Below, one piece after another: positions 8,302 to 19,107 of a stretch of 64,000 bases of DNA; within the stretch, counting starts at the first letter, position 1, and every line of letters starts with the position of its first letter. The stretch covers positions 62,001 to 126,000 of the forward strand of contig NZ_JACLZI010000066.1 in assembly GCF_014280935.1 (NCBI RefSeq). Reading direction: 5' to 3'. The notes beneath the pieces were generated by a model. That model saw only the letters and a program-made list of their open reading frames with translations. It did no database searches and was not told the origin of the DNA. This DNA is from Aquibacillus kalidii. GTDB lineage: Bacteria; Bacillota; Bacilli; Bacillales; Amphibacillaceae. Position numbers and translations under genes: made by a program.

Positions 8302-9891
8302 ATGAGTATAAAAGATGAAGCACAAAAACGTAAAACGTTTGCGATTATTTCGCACCCGGATGCTGGTAAAACGACGTTAACCGAAAAGCTATTATTATTC
8401 GGAAACTTGATTCGATCAGCTGGAACAGTGAAAGGTAAAAAATCAGGTAAGTTCGCAACGTCTGACTGGATGGAAATTGAAAAACAACGTGGAATTTCTG
8501 TTACGTCAAGTGTAATGAATTTTCCTTATAAAGACTATAAAGTCAATATTCTTGATACACCTGGACACGAAGATTTTAGTGAAGACACATATCGTACCCT
8601 AACAGCAGTTGACAGTGTTGTCATGATTATTGATGCGACTAAAGGGATTGAAGCACAAACGATTAAACTTTTCAAAGTCTGCCGTATGCGTGGAATTCCG
8701 ATCTTTACGTTTATTAATAAGATGGACCGTGAAGGTAGAGAGCCTTTGGAATTACTGGAACAAATAGAGGAAGTATTAGATATTGAAACATATCCAATGA
8801 ATTGGCCAGTAGGAATGGGGAAGCGTTTCTTAGGTATTTTTGACCGCCACAATGAGCAATTTGTAAAATTCAACGGGAATGAAGAAGAAACATACATTCC
8901 ATACGCTGACTTAGATAATCCTGAATACCAGGAGTTAGTTAATCATCCAACCTATCAGGAAACGTCTGGTGAGTTAGAGTTGTTAGATGAAGCAGGGGAC
9001 CAGTTCTCGCTTGAGTCTGTTCTAAAAGGCGAACAAACACCTGTATTCTTTGGTAGTGCGTTAGCCCCATTCGGTGTGCAAACGTTTTTTGATACGTTTG
9101 TAGAAATGGCACCAAATCCAACGCCAAGAAAAACTACAGAGGGGTTAGTCAGTCCTGAAAATGAAGAGTTTTCTGGATTTATTTTCAAAATTCAAGCTAA
9201 TATGAATCCTGCCCACCGTGACCGTGTTGCGTTCCTACGCGTATGTTCAGGAAAATTTGAGCGTGGTATGACCGTTAAATTAGCCCGAAATGATAAAACG
9301 CTAAAGCTATCTCAAACACAGCAATTCGTGGCATCCTCACGTGACACCGTTGAGGAAGCTTACCCTGGTGATATTATCGGGATTTATGATCCTAACGCTT
9401 ACCGAATTGGTGATACGTTGATGGAAGGGAAGAGTAGTTTTGAGTATGATGAACTACCACAATTCCCGCCAGAGCTGTTTAAGCGTGTAACGGCTAAAAA
9501 CGTAATGAAGGCGAAGCAATTTAAAAAGGGAATTGAACAACTCGTACAAGAAGGTGCGATTCAGTTATTTAGAGGTCATCCTATGGAATCCTATATCATT
9601 GGTGCAGTTGGTGAACTTCAATATGAGGTTTTCCAATATCGGATGAAGAATGAGTACAATGTTGAAGTTGTGCTGGAATCAATCGGGGAACGTATTCCTC
9701 GTTGGTTAAAAACAGATCAAGTTGACACCTCTTTATTTGATGAGCGAAATATGCTCGTTAAGGATCGTGAAGATGAGTTCCTTGTCTTATTTAAAAATGA
9801 CTTTGCATTGCGATGGTTCCAGGATAAACATCCTAAGATTGAATTGATCGATCTGTTTGAAGTGAATAAATATGATCAAAGCTACGCTTAA
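8302..9891 (+). CDS. prfC: Peptide chain release factor 3 (RF3)
   Basis: RF3 is a translational GTPase that removes RF1/RF2 from the ribosome after peptide release. The 529-residue protein shows G1 [10 protein letters not shown]2 GISVTSS, G3 DTPGHEDF and G4 NKMD, followed by EF-G-like domains II and III ([22 protein letters not shown] near the end), with length normal for RF3. EF-G itself would be ~690 residues and TetM-type proteins ~640. ATG 8302 sits about ten bases after GGAAGGGA; a TTG just upstream is less likely. RF3 is patchily distributed and, as far as I recall, missing from B. subtilis 168. Confidence 0.93.
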   Translation: MSIKDEAQKRKTFAIISHPDAGKTTLTEKLLLFGNLIRSAGTVKGKKSGKFATSDWMEIEKQRGISVTSSVMNFPYKDYKVNILDTPGHEDFSEDTYRTLTAVDSVVMIIDATKGIEAQTIKLFKVCRMRGIPIFTFINKMDREGREPLELLEQIEEVLDIETYPMNWPVGMGKRFLGIFDRHNEQFVKFNGNEEETYIPYADLDNPEYQELVNHPTYQETSGELELLDEAGDQFSLESVLKGEQTPVFFGSALAPFGVQTFFDTFVEMAPNPTPRKTTEGLVSPENEEFSGFIFKIQANMNPAHRDRVAFLRVCSGKFERGMTVKLARNDKTLKLSQTQQFVASSRDTVEEAYPGDIIGIYDPNAYRIGDTLMEGKSSFEYDELPQFPPELFKRVTAKNVMKAKQFKKGIEQLVQEGAIQLFRGHPMESYIIGAVGELQYEVFQYRMKNEYNVEVVLESIGERIPRWLKTDQVDTSLFDERNMLVKDREDEFLVLFKNDFALRWFQDKHPKIELIDLFEVNKYDQSYA

Positions 9892-9896
9892 AAAAT

Positions 9897-9938
9897 AAAG
9901 GCTGTTGCGAGGGGACTTCCCTTCGTAACAGCCTTATT
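9897..9938 (+). terminator. Intrinsic terminator after prfC
   Basis: AAAGGCTGTT-GCGA-GGG and its near-perfect complement CCC-TTCG-TAACAGCCTT form a long stem, followed by ATTTA; the U tract is short. Confidence 0.75.
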
Positions 9939-9980
9939 TACATGGGGAATAGATTCTGTATGAGTCTTTATATTGAAACC

Positions 9981-10012
9981 AAATAAAAAGGACCTTGCTA
10001 CAACAAAGGTCC
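9981..10012 (-). terminator. Intrinsic terminator of the lipoprotein gene
   Basis: On the minus strand GGACCTT-N9-AAGGTCC is followed by TTTTTATTT, 20 bases past the lipoprotein stop. Confidence 0.85.
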
Positions 10013-10032
10013 AGGTAAACACTATCTCCTAG

Positions 10033-10812
10033 TTATTCCACTGTCACATGAAACTCCTTATGATCATGGAGTTCATCTTTCTTTACGTGAACAGTAATTA
10101 AATATTCTCCACTATAACCAAAAGTAACATCCCCAACATATTGATTATTGTCAGTTTCCTCTAAATCAACCCAAGAGCCATCCTCTTTTTCTGTATGACT
10201 TATTTGTAAGGATATGGCTGCATCTGTCAGTGTTTGATCGTTATTCGTTACCTTCACGGAAAAGCTTTGTCCTTGATGGGGAGTAATTGAATCTGGATGG
10301 TCCAACTCAATTGCTAACTCACTATCATGATGGCTATGCTCTTCTGAAGAGGAGCTTTCAGCATGTGCGTCATCATGGTGTTGTGTAGCTTCAGACTCTT
10401 CAGTTGCTGAATCAGATCCCACTAGAATCTCAGCTTTAGGCATTGTATGCATTCCACGGGCTGTGACATGTGATTGGACAGTGTACGTGCCAGGTTGATC
10501 AAATGTTGTATGTAATACATAGACACCATCGCCTTTGAACTCGGATTCTATCATTTCACTTTCTTCTTTTAAACCATCTTTCCATACTTCAAACATAACT
10601 TCATCTGCATCATCTACGAAACTATCTGCTTGTGTTACAGTTACTTTAACACTTGTCTCGGCACCAATCTCAGCCGTTTCTGGTGCGTGAAGCTGTGCCT
10701 CAATAGAAGCAAGTGCTTCCTCGTCTTGACCTCCGTCTGAGTGGTTATCTTCAGCCTGTCCACATGCACTTAACAAACTAATCGTCAATATTAAGAGTAA
10801 TATATTTTTCAA
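10033..10812 (-). CDS. His/acid-rich lipoprotein with two YtkA/FixH-like domains
   Basis: The 259-residue protein has a lipoprotein signal peptide (MKNILLLILTISLLSAC, lipobox LSAC, acylated Cys17). Two similar beta-rich domains follow, about residues 40-133 and 165-259, each with the pattern of YtkA-like domains (sequence near GDGVYVLHTTFDQPGTYTVQSHV and its counterpart QYVGDVTFGYSGEYLITVHV). The linker between them is very rich in Ser, Glu and His (QHHDDAHAE, EEHSHHD), which suggests metal binding. YtkA-like proteins are secreted and poorly characterised; some occur near copper or cytochrome oxidase functions. No operon partner is visible. Family by resemblance; function unknown. Confidence 0.75.
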   Translation of the reverse strand: MKNILLLILTISLLSACGQAEDNHSDGGQDEEALASIEAQLHAPETAEIGAETSVKVTVTQADSFVDDADEVMFEVWKDGLKEESEMIESEFKGDGVYVLHTTFDQPGTYTVQSHVTARGMHTMPKAEILVGSDSATEESEATQHHDDAHAESSSSEEHSHHDSELAIELDHPDSITPHQGQSFSVKVTNNDQTLTDAAISLQISHTEKEDGSWVDLEETDNNQYVGDVTFGYSGEYLITVHVKKDELHDHKEFHVTVE

Positions 10813-11090
10813 AATAAACTTCCTTCCTAAAATCAGCTTAAATATCTCTATCTCATTATAATTAATAACTATTTATTCCACAATGTATAGGAAGTAGAAA
10901 AAGAAAACGCACCCAATCATATTCCTAAAAAAATACAACAATACATGGTAATCTAAAAAAGAATGAAGAAATTCAGTATTTACTGCTTGTTATTTTTATA
11001 GTAGGAAATACTGTTTATCATATCTAAATTACTGATGCTTGAAAGTTTGACTAACCTTCAAGGCCAAACGAACTAATTAAGAAAAATAAA
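10813..11090. other. AT-rich divergent intergenic region
   Basis: Divergent spacer between the lipoprotein gene and uvrB. Apart from the LexA box and promoter just downstream, I see only AT-rich sequence and no open frame of interest. Confidence 0.5.
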
Positions 11091-11104
11091 CGAATGTTTG
11101 TTCG
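11091..11104 (+). promoter_or_regulatory. LexA/DinR (SOS) box upstream of uvrBA
   Basis: CGAATGTTTGTTCG matches the Bacillus SOS operator CGAACRNRYGTTYG at all but one defined position (T for the fifth-base C). It sits about 20 bases upstream of a TATAAT at 11125-11130, ahead of uvrB, a known LexA regulon member. Confidence 0.85.
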
Positions 11105-11170
11105 TGTTATTTAGAAATATATAGTATAATAGGATAAACTATTTTTAATAGAGTGAACGGAGGTTGCATC

Positions 11171-13153
11171 GTGGATAATAAATTTCAATTAGAATCTAAA
11201 TATCAACCACAAGGAGATCAACCAAGAGCAATTGACGAACTAGTGACGGGAATCCAATCAGGGAAGAGATGTCAGACACTCTTAGGTGCGACAGGAACGG
11301 GTAAGACGTTTACTATGTCTAATGTTATAAAGGAAGTTAATAAGCCGACATTAGTAATTGCCCACAACAAAACATTAGCAGGCCAGTTGTACAGTGAATT
11401 CAAGGATTTCTTTCCAAACAATGCGGTTGAGTACTTTGTCAGTTACTATGATTATTACCAACCAGAAGCATATGTACCATCAACAGATACATTTATTGAA
11501 AAGGATGCAAGCATTAATGACGAAATTGATAAGCTCAGACACTCTGCCACCTCTTCTTTATTTGAACGTAACGATGTATTGATCGTAGCGAGTGTATCTT
11601 GTATTTATGGCTTGGGTTCTCCAGAAGAATACCGGAATCAAGTGTTATCGATTCGGGTTGGAATGGAAAAGGATCGGGACGAGCTACTCCGAAACCTTGT
11701 AGATATACAGTATGCGAGAAATGATATTGATTTTCAACGCGGTACTTTTCGTGTCCGTGGTGATTCTGTGGAAATTATTCCAGCATCACGTGAAGAGCAC
11801 TGTGTGCGCGTGGAATTTTTTGGTGATGAAATTGATCGTATTCGAGAAGTGGATGCATTAACAGGTGAAATCATCGGTGATCGCGAGCATATTGCTATTT
11901 TCCCTGCTTCCCACTTCGTAACTGGTGAAGAAAAACTTAAAGTCGCGATGAAAAATATTGAAAAGGAACTCCATGAACAATTGAAGGTGTTCCGTGAACA
12001 AAACAAGTTACTAGAAGCACAGCGACTAGAACAGCGGACGAATTATGACCTAGAGATGATGGGCGAAATGGGGTTTTGTTCAGGAATTGAAAACTATTCT
12101 AGACATCTAACTTTAAGAGAATCCGGTTCTACACCATATACACTATTAGATTACTTTCCAGATGACTTTCTTATTGTTGTTGATGAGTCGCACGTTACAC
12201 TTCCACAAGTTCGTGGTATGTATAACGGGGACCAAGCTAGAAAGAAGGTATTAGTCGATCATGGGTTTAGACTGCCTTCTGCAATGGATAATCGTCCGTT
12301 AACGTTCACAGAATTTGAGAAGAAAGCAGGTCAGATGGTGTTTGTTTCGGCGACACCTGGTCCATATGAATTAGAGCATACGCCTAAAATGACCGAGCAA
12401 ATTATACGGCCTACAGGGTTGCTTGACCCTGAGATTCAGGTTAGGCCAATTGAAGGTCAAATAGATGATCTGATCGGAGAGATCAACGAACGGGTCGAAC
12501 GAAATGAAAGAGTCTTGGTAACAACACTTACGAAAAAAATGTCAGAGGATTTAACAGATTACTTAAAAGAAGTCGGGATAAAGGTTGCTTATTTACATTC
12601 GGAAATTAAGACACTAGAACGTATTGAAATTATTCGAGACCTACGTGTTGGAAAATATGATGTTCTCGTCGGGATCAACCTTTTGCGAGAAGGACTCGAT
12701 ATTCCAGAGGTGTCACTTGTTACGATATTAGATGCCGATAAGGAAGGATTTTTACGTTCCGAACGTTCGTTAATTCAAACAATCGGTAGAGCAGCACGAA
12801 ATCAAAATGGACAAGTTATTATGTACGCAGATAGAATGACAGATTCGATGATAAAAGCAATCGATGAAACAAACAGGCGTCGTGAGAAACAAGAGGCTTA
12901 TAATAAGGAACATGGTGTGACGCCGACTACCATTAAAAAAGAAGTGCGTGATGTTATTCGTGCTACAATGGCAGCAGAAGATACGGCAGAGTATAAAGAG
13001 GATAAACCGAAAGTCAGCAATTTAACGAAGAAAGAAAAAGACAAGTTAATTGCGGAAATGGAAAAAGAAATGAAGCAGGCGGCAAGAGATCTAAATTTCG
13101 AAAAAGCAGCTGAGCTTCGTGACTTAGTTTTAGAACTAAAAGCGGAAGGGTGA
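11171..13153 (+). CDS. uvrB: Excinuclease ABC subunit B
   Basis: UvrB is the damage-verifying helicase of nucleotide excision repair and partners UvrA and UvrC. I choose GTG 11171 because GGAGG lies seven bases upstream and the resulting 660-residue protein ([18 protein letters not shown]) aligns with the B. subtilis N-terminus. Walker A GATGTGKT is at residues 39-46, the beta-hairpin region [12 protein letters not shown] follows near 90, DESH occurs near 335 ([11 protein letters not shown]), helicase motifs [13 protein letters not shown] and QTIGRAARN come later, and a UVR domain closes the protein. uvrA begins six bases after the stop, so the two are co-transcribed. Confidence 0.98.
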   Translation: MDNKFQLESKYQPQGDQPRAIDELVTGIQSGKRCQTLLGATGTGKTFTMSNVIKEVNKPTLVIAHNKTLAGQLYSEFKDFFPNNAVEYFVSYYDYYQPEAYVPSTDTFIEKDASINDEIDKLRHSATSSLFERNDVLIVASVSCIYGLGSPEEYRNQVLSIRVGMEKDRDELLRNLVDIQYARNDIDFQRGTFRVRGDSVEIIPASREEHCVRVEFFGDEIDRIREVDALTGEIIGDREHIAIFPASHFVTGEEKLKVAMKNIEKELHEQLKVFREQNKLLEAQRLEQRTNYDLEMMGEMGFCSGIENYSRHLTLRESGSTPYTLLDYFPDDFLIVVDESHVTLPQVRGMYNGDQARKKVLVDHGFRLPSAMDNRPLTFTEFEKKAGQMVFVSATPGPYELEHTPKMTEQIIRPTGLLDPEIQVRPIEGQIDDLIGEINERVERNERVLVTTLTKKMSEDLTDYLKEVGIKVAYLHSEIKTLERIEIIRDLRVGKYDVLVGINLLREGLDIPEVSLVTILDADKEGFLRSERSLIQTIGRAARNQNGQVIMYADRMTDSMIKAIDETNRRREKQEAYNKEHGVTPTTIKKEVRDVIRATMAAEDTAEYKEDKPKVSNLTKKEKDKLIAEMEKEMKQAARDLNFEKAAELRDLVLELKAEG

Positions 13154-13159
13154 CCGTGA

Positions 13160-16033
13160 GTGGCTAAAAAGGCAATAACGATTAAAGGTGCACGTGCACA
13201 CAATTTGAAAAATATTGATGTCGATATACCTAAAGATAAATTAGTTGTGTTAACTGGATTGTCTGGCTCTGGGAAATCTTCGTTAGCATTTGATACGATT
13301 TACGCTGAAGGGCAACGTCGTTACGTAGAGTCACTGTCTGCCTATGCCAGACAGTTTCTCGGGCAAATGGATAAACCAGATGTAGATGTCATAGAAGGTT
13401 TATCCCCAGCGATTTCTATTGATCAAAAAACGACTAGTCGAAACCCAAGGTCTACTGTCGGTACTGTAACTGAAGTTTATGATTATTTGAGACTATTATA
13501 TGCTAGAGTGGGACACCCTACTTGTCCAAAGCACGGTATTGAGATTACCTCGCAAACCGTTCAACAAATGGTGGATCGTATTTTCGAGTACCCAGAAAGA
13601 ACAAAGCTCCAGGTTTTGGCGCCAGTTGTCTCTGGTCGAAAAGGTGAACATGTAAAAGTGTTGGAAAGCTTAAAACAGGAAGGGTATGTTCGTGTTCGTG
13701 TTGACGGGGAAATGCGTGAAGTAACAGAAGAGATAAATTTGGAGAAAAACAAAAAGCACTCGATTGAGGTTGTTGTTGACCGGATTGTTGTAAAGGATGG
13801 AATCTCGGCACGTCTTACAGATTCCCTTGAGACAGCTCTCCGTTTAGGAGAAGGAAAGGTTATTGTCGACGTAATAGGGGAAGAGGAGCTCATGTTTAGC
13901 GAGCACCATGCTTGTCCGATTTGTGGATTTTCAATCGGTGAGATGGAGCCTCGACTATTTTCTTTTAATAGTCCATTCGGTGCATGTAGTCGCTGTGATG
14001 GATTAGGTTCCCAGCTTGAAGTAGATTTAGAACTAGTCATTCCTGATTGGGACCTTTCATTAAAAGATGGAGCGATTGTAGCTTGGGAACCAACTAGCTC
14101 TCAATACTATCCAAAATTATTGGAGAGTGTTTGTACTTTTTATGGAATTGATATGGAAGTACCAGTTAAAGCTTTACCGAAAGATCATATCGATAAAATA
14201 TTGAATGGTAGTGGCAAAGATAAAATATTCTTCCGCTATGAAAATGATTTTGGTGTAGTAAGGGAAAATGAAATTATATTTGAAGGTGTACTTGCAAATA
14301 TAGCGCGTCGCTATAAAGAAACGAGCTCAGATTTTATTCGCGAGCAAATGGAAAAATATATGGCACAGAAACCTTGTCCAAAATGTAAAGGATACCGGTT
14401 AAAAGAAGAAGCTAGAGCGGTTTTAATTAACGGGTTACACGTTGGACAAGTTACAGAGATGTCTGTAGTAGAAATTAATCAATTTTTTGAACAAGTACCA
14501 TTGAGTGAAAAAGAGAGAACAATCTCTAAGATGATTATAAAAGAAATCAATGATCGGTTAACGTTCTTAGTGAATGTTGGATTGGATTATTTGACACTTT
14601 CCCGAGCAGCTGGAACGTTATCCGGTGGGGAAGCCCAACGTATCCGACTCGCTACCCAAATCGGTTCTGCCTTAACGGGTGTTCTTTATGTACTGGATGA
14701 GCCGTCGATTGGACTTCATCAAAGGGACAACGATCGACTAATTGGAACACTACAACGGATGCGTGATTTAGGAAATACGTTGATTGTAGTAGAGCATGAT
14801 GAGGATACGATGCTTGCTGCAGACTGGTTAATCGATATTGGACCAGGTGCAGGAGAACATGGTGGACAAATAGTGGCTAGTGGTACGCCAGCGAAAGTGA
14901 TGAAGGATAAAGCATCGTTAACAGGACAATACCTTTCTGGTAAGAAATTTATTCCGTTACCAATTGAAAGAAGAAAACCAGATGGGCGATTCCTAGAGGT
15001 CATTGGAGCGGAAGAGAACAACCTGAAAAAAGTAGATGCAAAAATCCCGATTGGAATGTTTACTGCTGTTACAGGTGTTTCTGGATCAGGGAAAAGTACC
15101 TTGATCAACGAAATTCTTCATAAAGGGCTGTCCATGAAGCTTCACCGTGCCAAACAGAAGCCAGGAAAGCATAAAACGATCAAGGGCATTGACTATCTAG
15201 AGAAAGTGATTGATATTGACCAGTCTCCTATTGGACGTACTCCTCGTTCAAACCCTGCCACGTATACAGGTGTTTTTGACGATATTCGAGATGTTTATGC
15301 GCAAACTAACGAAGCGAAAATTCGTGGATATAAAAAAGGGCGGTTTAGCTTTAATGTCAAAGGCGGACGCTGTGAAGCATGTCGTGGGGATGGAATATTA
15401 AAAATTGAAATGCACTTTTTACCAGATGTGTATGTACCTTGTGAAATTTGTGATGGCAAACGATACAACCGCGAGACGTTAGAGGTAAAATACAAAGGGA
15501 AGAACATTTCTGATGTACTAAATATGACCATTGAGGAATCATTAGACTTTTTTGCCAACATTCCTAAAATTAAACGCAAGCTCCAAACCGTTTTTGACGT
15601 AGGATTGGGCTATGTACGCTTGGGACAACCCGCAACAACCTTATCCGGTGGGGAAGCACAACGGGTGAAACTAGCCAGCGAACTGCACAGACGCTCTAAT
15701 GGTAAAACCTTGTATATCCTGGATGAGCCAACTACAGGCTTACACGTTGACGATATTTCTAGGTTATTAGAAGTGTTGCAGAGGTTAGTAGAAAATGGAG
15801 ATACCGTCCTGATTATTGAACACAATTTAGATGTCATCAAGGCTGCCGATTATTTAATTGATCTTGGCCCAGAGGGGGGAGATCGCGGTGGACAAATCAT
15901 TGCAACAGGTACGCCAGAGGACATTGCTGAAGAACCAATGTCTCACACTGGCACATACCTTAAGCCCATTTTGGAACGCGATCGCAAACGAATGGGAGAA
16001 ATATTGCAAACTAAAGAAAAGGTTAAACAATAA
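13160..16033 (+). CDS. uvrA: Excinuclease ABC subunit A
   Basis: UvrA is the dimeric ABC-type ATPase that first recognises DNA lesions. The 957-residue protein has two ABC modules: Walker [10 protein letters not shown] near residue 33 and GVSGSGKST near 640, with signature LSGGEAQR twice and LDEPSIGLH / LDEPTTGLH. Zinc modules are visible as CPICGFS...CSRCDGLG and CEACRGDG...CEICDGKRY. Start GTG 13160 gives the usual [19 protein letters not shown]-type beginning. It is translated right behind uvrB and shares its SOS control. Confidence 0.98.
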   Translation: MAKKAITIKGARAHNLKNIDVDIPKDKLVVLTGLSGSGKSSLAFDTIYAEGQRRYVESLSAYARQFLGQMDKPDVDVIEGLSPAISIDQKTTSRNPRSTVGTVTEVYDYLRLLYARVGHPTCPKHGIEITSQTVQQMVDRIFEYPERTKLQVLAPVVSGRKGEHVKVLESLKQEGYVRVRVDGEMREVTEEINLEKNKKHSIEVVVDRIVVKDGISARLTDSLETALRLGEGKVIVDVIGEEELMFSEHHACPICGFSIGEMEPRLFSFNSPFGACSRCDGLGSQLEVDLELVIPDWDLSLKDGAIVAWEPTSSQYYPKLLESVCTFYGIDMEVPVKALPKDHIDKILNGSGKDKIFFRYENDFGVVRENEIIFEGVLANIARRYKETSSDFIREQMEKYMAQKPCPKCKGYRLKEEARAVLINGLHVGQVTEMSVVEINQFFEQVPLSEKERTISKMIIKEINDRLTFLVNVGLDYLTLSRAAGTLSGGEAQRIRLATQIGSALTGVLYVLDEPSIGLHQRDNDRLIGTLQRMRDLGNTLIVVEHDEDTMLAADWLIDIGPGAGEHGGQIVASGTPAKVMKDKASLTGQYLSGKKFIPLPIERRKPDGRFLEVIGAEENNLKKVDAKIPIGMFTAVTGVSGSGKSTLINEILHKGLSMKLHRAKQKPGKHKTIKGIDYLEKVIDIDQSPIGRTPRSNPATYTGVFDDIRDVYAQTNEAKIRGYKKGRFSFNVKGGRCEACRGDGILKIEMHFLPDVYVPCEICDGKRYNRETLEVKYKGKNISDVLNMTIEESLDFFANIPKIKRKLQTVFDVGLGYVRLGQPATTLSGGEAQRVKLASELHRRSNGKTLYILDEPTTGLHVDDISRLLEVLQRLVENGDTVLIIEHNLDVIKAADYLIDLGPEGGDRGGQIIATGTPEDIAEEPMSHTGTYLKPILERDRKRMGEILQTKEKVKQ

Positions 16034-16046
16034 ATTAGATATGGAA

Positions 16047-16080
16047 GGCTGTCTCTCATCGCTAGAGGCAGTCTTTTTTT
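16047..16080 (+). terminator. Intrinsic terminator after uvrA
   Basis: GGCTGTCTCT and AGAGGCAGTC form a 10-bp stem with two G-U pairs, followed by seven T residues. Confidence 0.9.
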
Positions 16081-16189
16081 GATGCTCAAACTTTTGACGG
16101 TTTTATAGTTTTTGGTTATGGTTAAATCAGGAGTTGTTATCATGTTCGAAGTTGTTACTCGAACTTTATAGAAAGAAGGTAAAAATAAA

Positions 16190-16543
16190 ATGGAACCGAT
16201 AGATATTAATAAAGTTCAGACAGAATTAGAACGTTTTTTGAATAAAGATGTGTATGTTCACTTAGAAACAACCAATGGTGCATATGCTAGCCATTTTGAT
16301 GAAAAGGCGTATAACGTAGGTGCTTTTATTCGGAATGCAAAGGTGAATTATAATCATGCCAAAATCGTCGGAAGTGGCAACGCATTTCGTGTTGGGTTAA
16401 AGCTAGACTTAGGCTGGGTTTATGCAGAGGGTGTCAGTCAATATGAAGTAGATGAAAAAAATCGCTTACTAATGGCAGGGCATGATAGAGAAGGTAGATT
16501 AATGGTTGCTTTAGAAATAAGTGAAACCCCGTTTAAGAATTAA
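16190..16543 (+). CDS. YojF-family protein (DUF1806)
   Basis: A 117-residue soluble protein recognised as YojF by its sequence (IDINKVQTELERFLNKDVYVHLETTNGAY start, GWVYAEGVSQYEVD core) and by its place just ahead of bshB2, as in B. subtilis yojF-yojG. No enzymatic motif is evident. YojF accompanies the bacillithiol deacetylase in many Bacilli, so a supporting role there is reasonable but unproven. Twenty-four bases separate it from bshB2. Confidence 0.82.
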   Translation: MEPIDINKVQTELERFLNKDVYVHLETTNGAYASHFDEKAYNVGAFIRNAKVNYNHAKIVGSGNAFRVGLKLDLGWVYAEGVSQYEVDEKNRLLMAGHDREGRLMVALEISETPFKN

Positions 16544-16567
16544 ACGTAAAAAAGGAGTAATGAAACG

Positions 16568-17224
16568 ATGGAAAAACATGTAGTCTTAATATACCCACAT
16601 CCTGATGATGAAGCGTTTGGAGCATCTGGTACAATAGCAAAATTTCGCAATGAAGGTGTACCTGTGACATATTTATGTGGAACCCTCGGTGAAATGGGAC
16701 GTAATATGGGTAATCCAACATTTGCAAATCGGGAAACATTACCGGAAATTCGTAAAAAAGAATTAATAGATGCTTGTAATGTTTTAGATGTAGATTTACA
16801 TATGTTAGGATATCGGGATAAAACACTAGAATTTGAATCAAGACAGGAAATCGCTGAACATCTAAAAGGCATCTTGGAAGAGATAAAACCAAGTCTTGTA
16901 ATCACCCATCATCCAGAACAAGCGGTTCACCCTGATCACAATGCACTTGGAGCAGCTGCAGTTGAGGCAGTTCGATTGATCGATGAATCAGAGCGTCCAA
17001 AGTTATGGGTTCAAGCTATTAGTCAAAATCATGTAGAAGTACTAGGCGATCCAGATATCGTCCTTGATATCACACCATTTTTTAAAACAAAAATGGATAC
17101 CATTCTTGCTCACCGTTCGCAAGCTCAAGGTGTACTTGGGAGTATGGATAAGGAAAAGGTTGATATGGAGGAAATCGCAAAGCATCGCTTAGGTACTGAA
17201 CGATTTTACACTTGGAATTTCTAG
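16568..17224 (+). CDS. bshB2: Bacillithiol biosynthesis deacetylase BshB2
   Basis: A 218-residue LmbE/PIG-L-like zinc hydrolase. It removes acetyl from GlcNAc-malate in bacillithiol synthesis (BshB1 and BshB2 are partly redundant) and may act on bacillithiol conjugates. The zinc motif PHPDDE is at residues 10-15 and the second ligand motif HPDHN is near 119 (HPEQAVHPDHNALG). Length and the yojF neighbour match YojG of B. subtilis. Start ATG 16568 follows AAAGGAG. Bacillithiol use supports a Bacillaceae host. Confidence 0.92.
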   Translation: MEKHVVLIYPHPDDEAFGASGTIAKFRNEGVPVTYLCGTLGEMGRNMGNPTFANRETLPEIRKKELIDACNVLDVDLHMLGYRDKTLEFESRQEIAEHLKGILEEIKPSLVITHHPEQAVHPDHNALGAAAVEAVRLIDESERPKLWVQAISQNHVEVLGDPDIVLDITPFFKTKMDTILAHRSQAQGVLGSMDKEKVDMEEIAKHRLGTERFYTWNF

Positions 17225-17360
17225 AAAGGCTCAGTCTTCGTCATCTTTACGAAGATTGTAGTTTTGTTATGCTAGCAATCTTTTTGATTGTGATAACAAA
17301 GGTCTGGTTTAGGACCTGATAAGAAATTCCCTTTTCATAGATATGAAAGGTGGGAAAGCC

Positions 17361-18452
17361 ATGCAAGAAGAACGTAAAAAGATTTTAAAAATGGTTGAGG
17401 ATGGCATTATTAGTTCAGAAGAGGCTGAAGAAATCTTTGATTCTTTAGACAAAGCCGAACAGGCAAAGTATCAGCAGGTCTCGCAGCATGTCGATTGGGA
17501 TCAGGCAGAATCAAACTCAAACTACTATCAGAAGCAAGCTAAATCAGGTACAACCGCAAAGAAACTTCTAGGTTTTATAGAAGAGGCATTTAGCAAAATA
17601 AAAAATGTTGACCTGGACTTCAACTTTGGTACGCATACAAAAGTGTCTCATATTTTTCAAAGTCAACAGCCTGAAATTGAAAAGGTAGATGTTGATATTT
17701 CGAACGGTAACTTGCAAATAGTTCCATGGGATGAACGGGATGTCCGTATTGAATGTGAGGCAAAGGTTTACCAGGAAAGTAAGCTTGATGAAGCAAGAAA
17801 GAGGTTTTTGTCTGACGTAGAATTTCACCTGGATAATGGAATCCTTCGTTTTTATATTCCATCCAAGCAGTTGAAAACTGATGTAGTGATACGAATTCCG
17901 GAGCTTCTGTATGACAAGGTAACCATAAAATTGTTTAATGGTTCTATTGATGTGGAAAATTTACAAGTGAAGCAATTCAGAAGTAAAACGACGAATGGTG
18001 CCATCACCCTGCAAGGGATAAGTGGCGAAACCTATATGGTAGAAACAGCAAATGGATCAATTAAAGTGGAGCAAGCAGTACTGAAAGAATTAGAAGCCGA
18101 AACGATTAACGGCTCGATTCATCTTAATGGTGAATTCGATCACGTCGATGCACAAGCCGTGAGTGGCAGTATTCATACGATGTGGAATGGAATCGAAGCT
18201 AAATCTGGATTTTTTAAAACAACAACAGGCAGCATCCGACTCCATCTACCACAAAGGTTGAAGGTTGATGGAAAGCTTGCCACAAACATCGGCAGTATCC
18301 ATTGTAATTTTTCCGATTATAAAGTGATCGAAAAGAAAAGTGAAATGATGAGAAACCTACTTCATTTTGAAGCAAATAGCGAAATCGAACAGTTACTTCA
18401 TCTTGAAGCAGAAACAAAAACAGGATCGATTTGGATGTTGCCGAACGAATAA
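17361..18452 (+). CDS. YvlB-like DUF4097 adhesin-type protein
   Basis: Start ATG 17361 follows GGTGGG by six bases; the ATG at 17343 overlaps that binding site. The 363-residue protein opens with a short helical SHOCT-like segment (KKILKMVEDGIISSEEAEEIFDSL), then a repeated beta-strand region of the DUF4097 type with recurring NGS/NGAI/TGSI turns (TTNGAITLQG, TANGSIKVE, TINGSIHLNG, TTTGSIRLHL), which suggests a beta-helix. It matches B. subtilis YvlB. It heads a yvlB-yvlC-yvlD unit, here without a yvlA. In B. subtilis the yvlABCD genes belong to the SigW envelope-stress regulon; no SigW promoter was verified here. Confidence 0.83.
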   Translation: MQEERKKILKMVEDGIISSEEAEEIFDSLDKAEQAKYQQVSQHVDWDQAESNSNYYQKQAKSGTTAKKLLGFIEEAFSKIKNVDLDFNFGTHTKVSHIFQSQQPEIEKVDVDISNGNLQIVPWDERDVRIECEAKVYQESKLDEARKRFLSDVEFHLDNGILRFYIPSKQLKTDVVIRIPELLYDKVTIKLFNGSIDVENLQVKQFRSKTTNGAITLQGISGETYMVETANGSIKVEQAVLKELEAETINGSIHLNGEFDHVDAQAVSGSIHTMWNGIEAKSGFFKTTTGSIRLHLPQRLKVDGKLATNIGSIHCNFSDYKVIEKKSEMMRNLLHFEANSEIEQLLHLEAETKTGSIWMLPNE

Positions 18453-18465
18453 AGGAGGAATTCTC

Positions 18466-18663
18466 GTGAAAAAGAAATTAGTTCGTTCTAAAACCAATAA
18501 AATGTTTGCGGGTGTTTTAGGTGGGATTTCTGAATATTTTCAAATAGATGCGACGATCATTCGATTACTTTTCGTGATTACTATCCCATTTACAGCAGGC
18601 TTCATGTTTTTCTTTTACTTGGCAGCAATATTTATTATTCCTAGACGCGGAGATGTTCTGTAA
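18466..18663 (+). CDS. PspC-domain membrane protein (YvlC-like)
   Basis: A 65-residue PspC-like protein starting at GTG 18466, eight bases after AAAGGAGGAA. It has the PspC hallmark (LVRSKTNKMFAGVLGGISEYF, then DATIIRLLFV) and one strongly hydrophobic membrane segment (TAGFMFFFYLAAIFII). PspC proteins sense or relay envelope stress. The longer open frame upstream overlaps yvlB and has no binding site. Its stop overlaps the yvlD start (TAATG). Confidence 0.88.
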   Translation: MKKKLVRSKTNKMFAGVLGGISEYFQIDATIIRLLFVITIPFTAGFMFFFYLAAIFIIPRRGDVL

Positions 18664-19025
18664 TGAAGCGATGGATTTTATCCTTGCTGTTAAATGCAGT
18701 AGCCTTAGTTGTGGTGAATGTACTGTTTGAATCGTTTCACATAGATGGCTTTGGAACTGCACTATTAGCAAGTATAATTTTGTCAATTTTAAATGTGATT
18801 GTAAAACCAATTTTGATTATCTTAACACTGCCAATAACTGTAGTTTCTTTAGGGTTATTCTTATTTGTCATCAATGCGATCACTTTAATGTTAACCCAAG
18901 GACTAATCGGTTCTTCCTTCGTTATTAGTGGCTTTGGTACAGCAATAATTGCGGCTGTTGTACTGTCCATCATAAACTTGCTTCTAAATCGTTTAGTAAA
19001 GGATACGATTCTATTGAATAAATAG
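18663..19025 (+). CDS. Phage holin family 4-type membrane protein (YvlD-like)
   Basis: A 120-residue protein of four hydrophobic segments with NVIVKPILIILTLPITVVSLGLFLFVINA, the signature region of the YvlD/phage_holin_4_2 family (DUF360). It is an integral membrane protein coupled by a one-base overlap to the PspC gene. In B. subtilis, yvlD is the last gene of the yvlABCD operon. Despite the holin family name, no phage genes are nearby and a lytic role is unlikely. Confidence 0.87.
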   Translation: MKRWILSLLLNAVALVVVNVLFESFHIDGFGTALLASIILSILNVIVKPILIILTLPITVVSLGLFLFVINAITLMLTQGLIGSSFVISGFGTAIIAAVVLSIINLLLNRLVKDTILLNK

Positions 19026-19107
19026 GTTTGGATTTTATCCTTCGTAGTTGAGGTGAAATGGGTAATAGCTTCTATAAAACCTATGGATGTGTGCTTGAAC
19101 TCGTTCC

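Noticed and set aside
18663-19025. Prophage remnant suggested by the holin-family name of YvlD
   Set aside because: The protein belongs to the yvlBCD envelope-stress unit and no phage genes are nearby.
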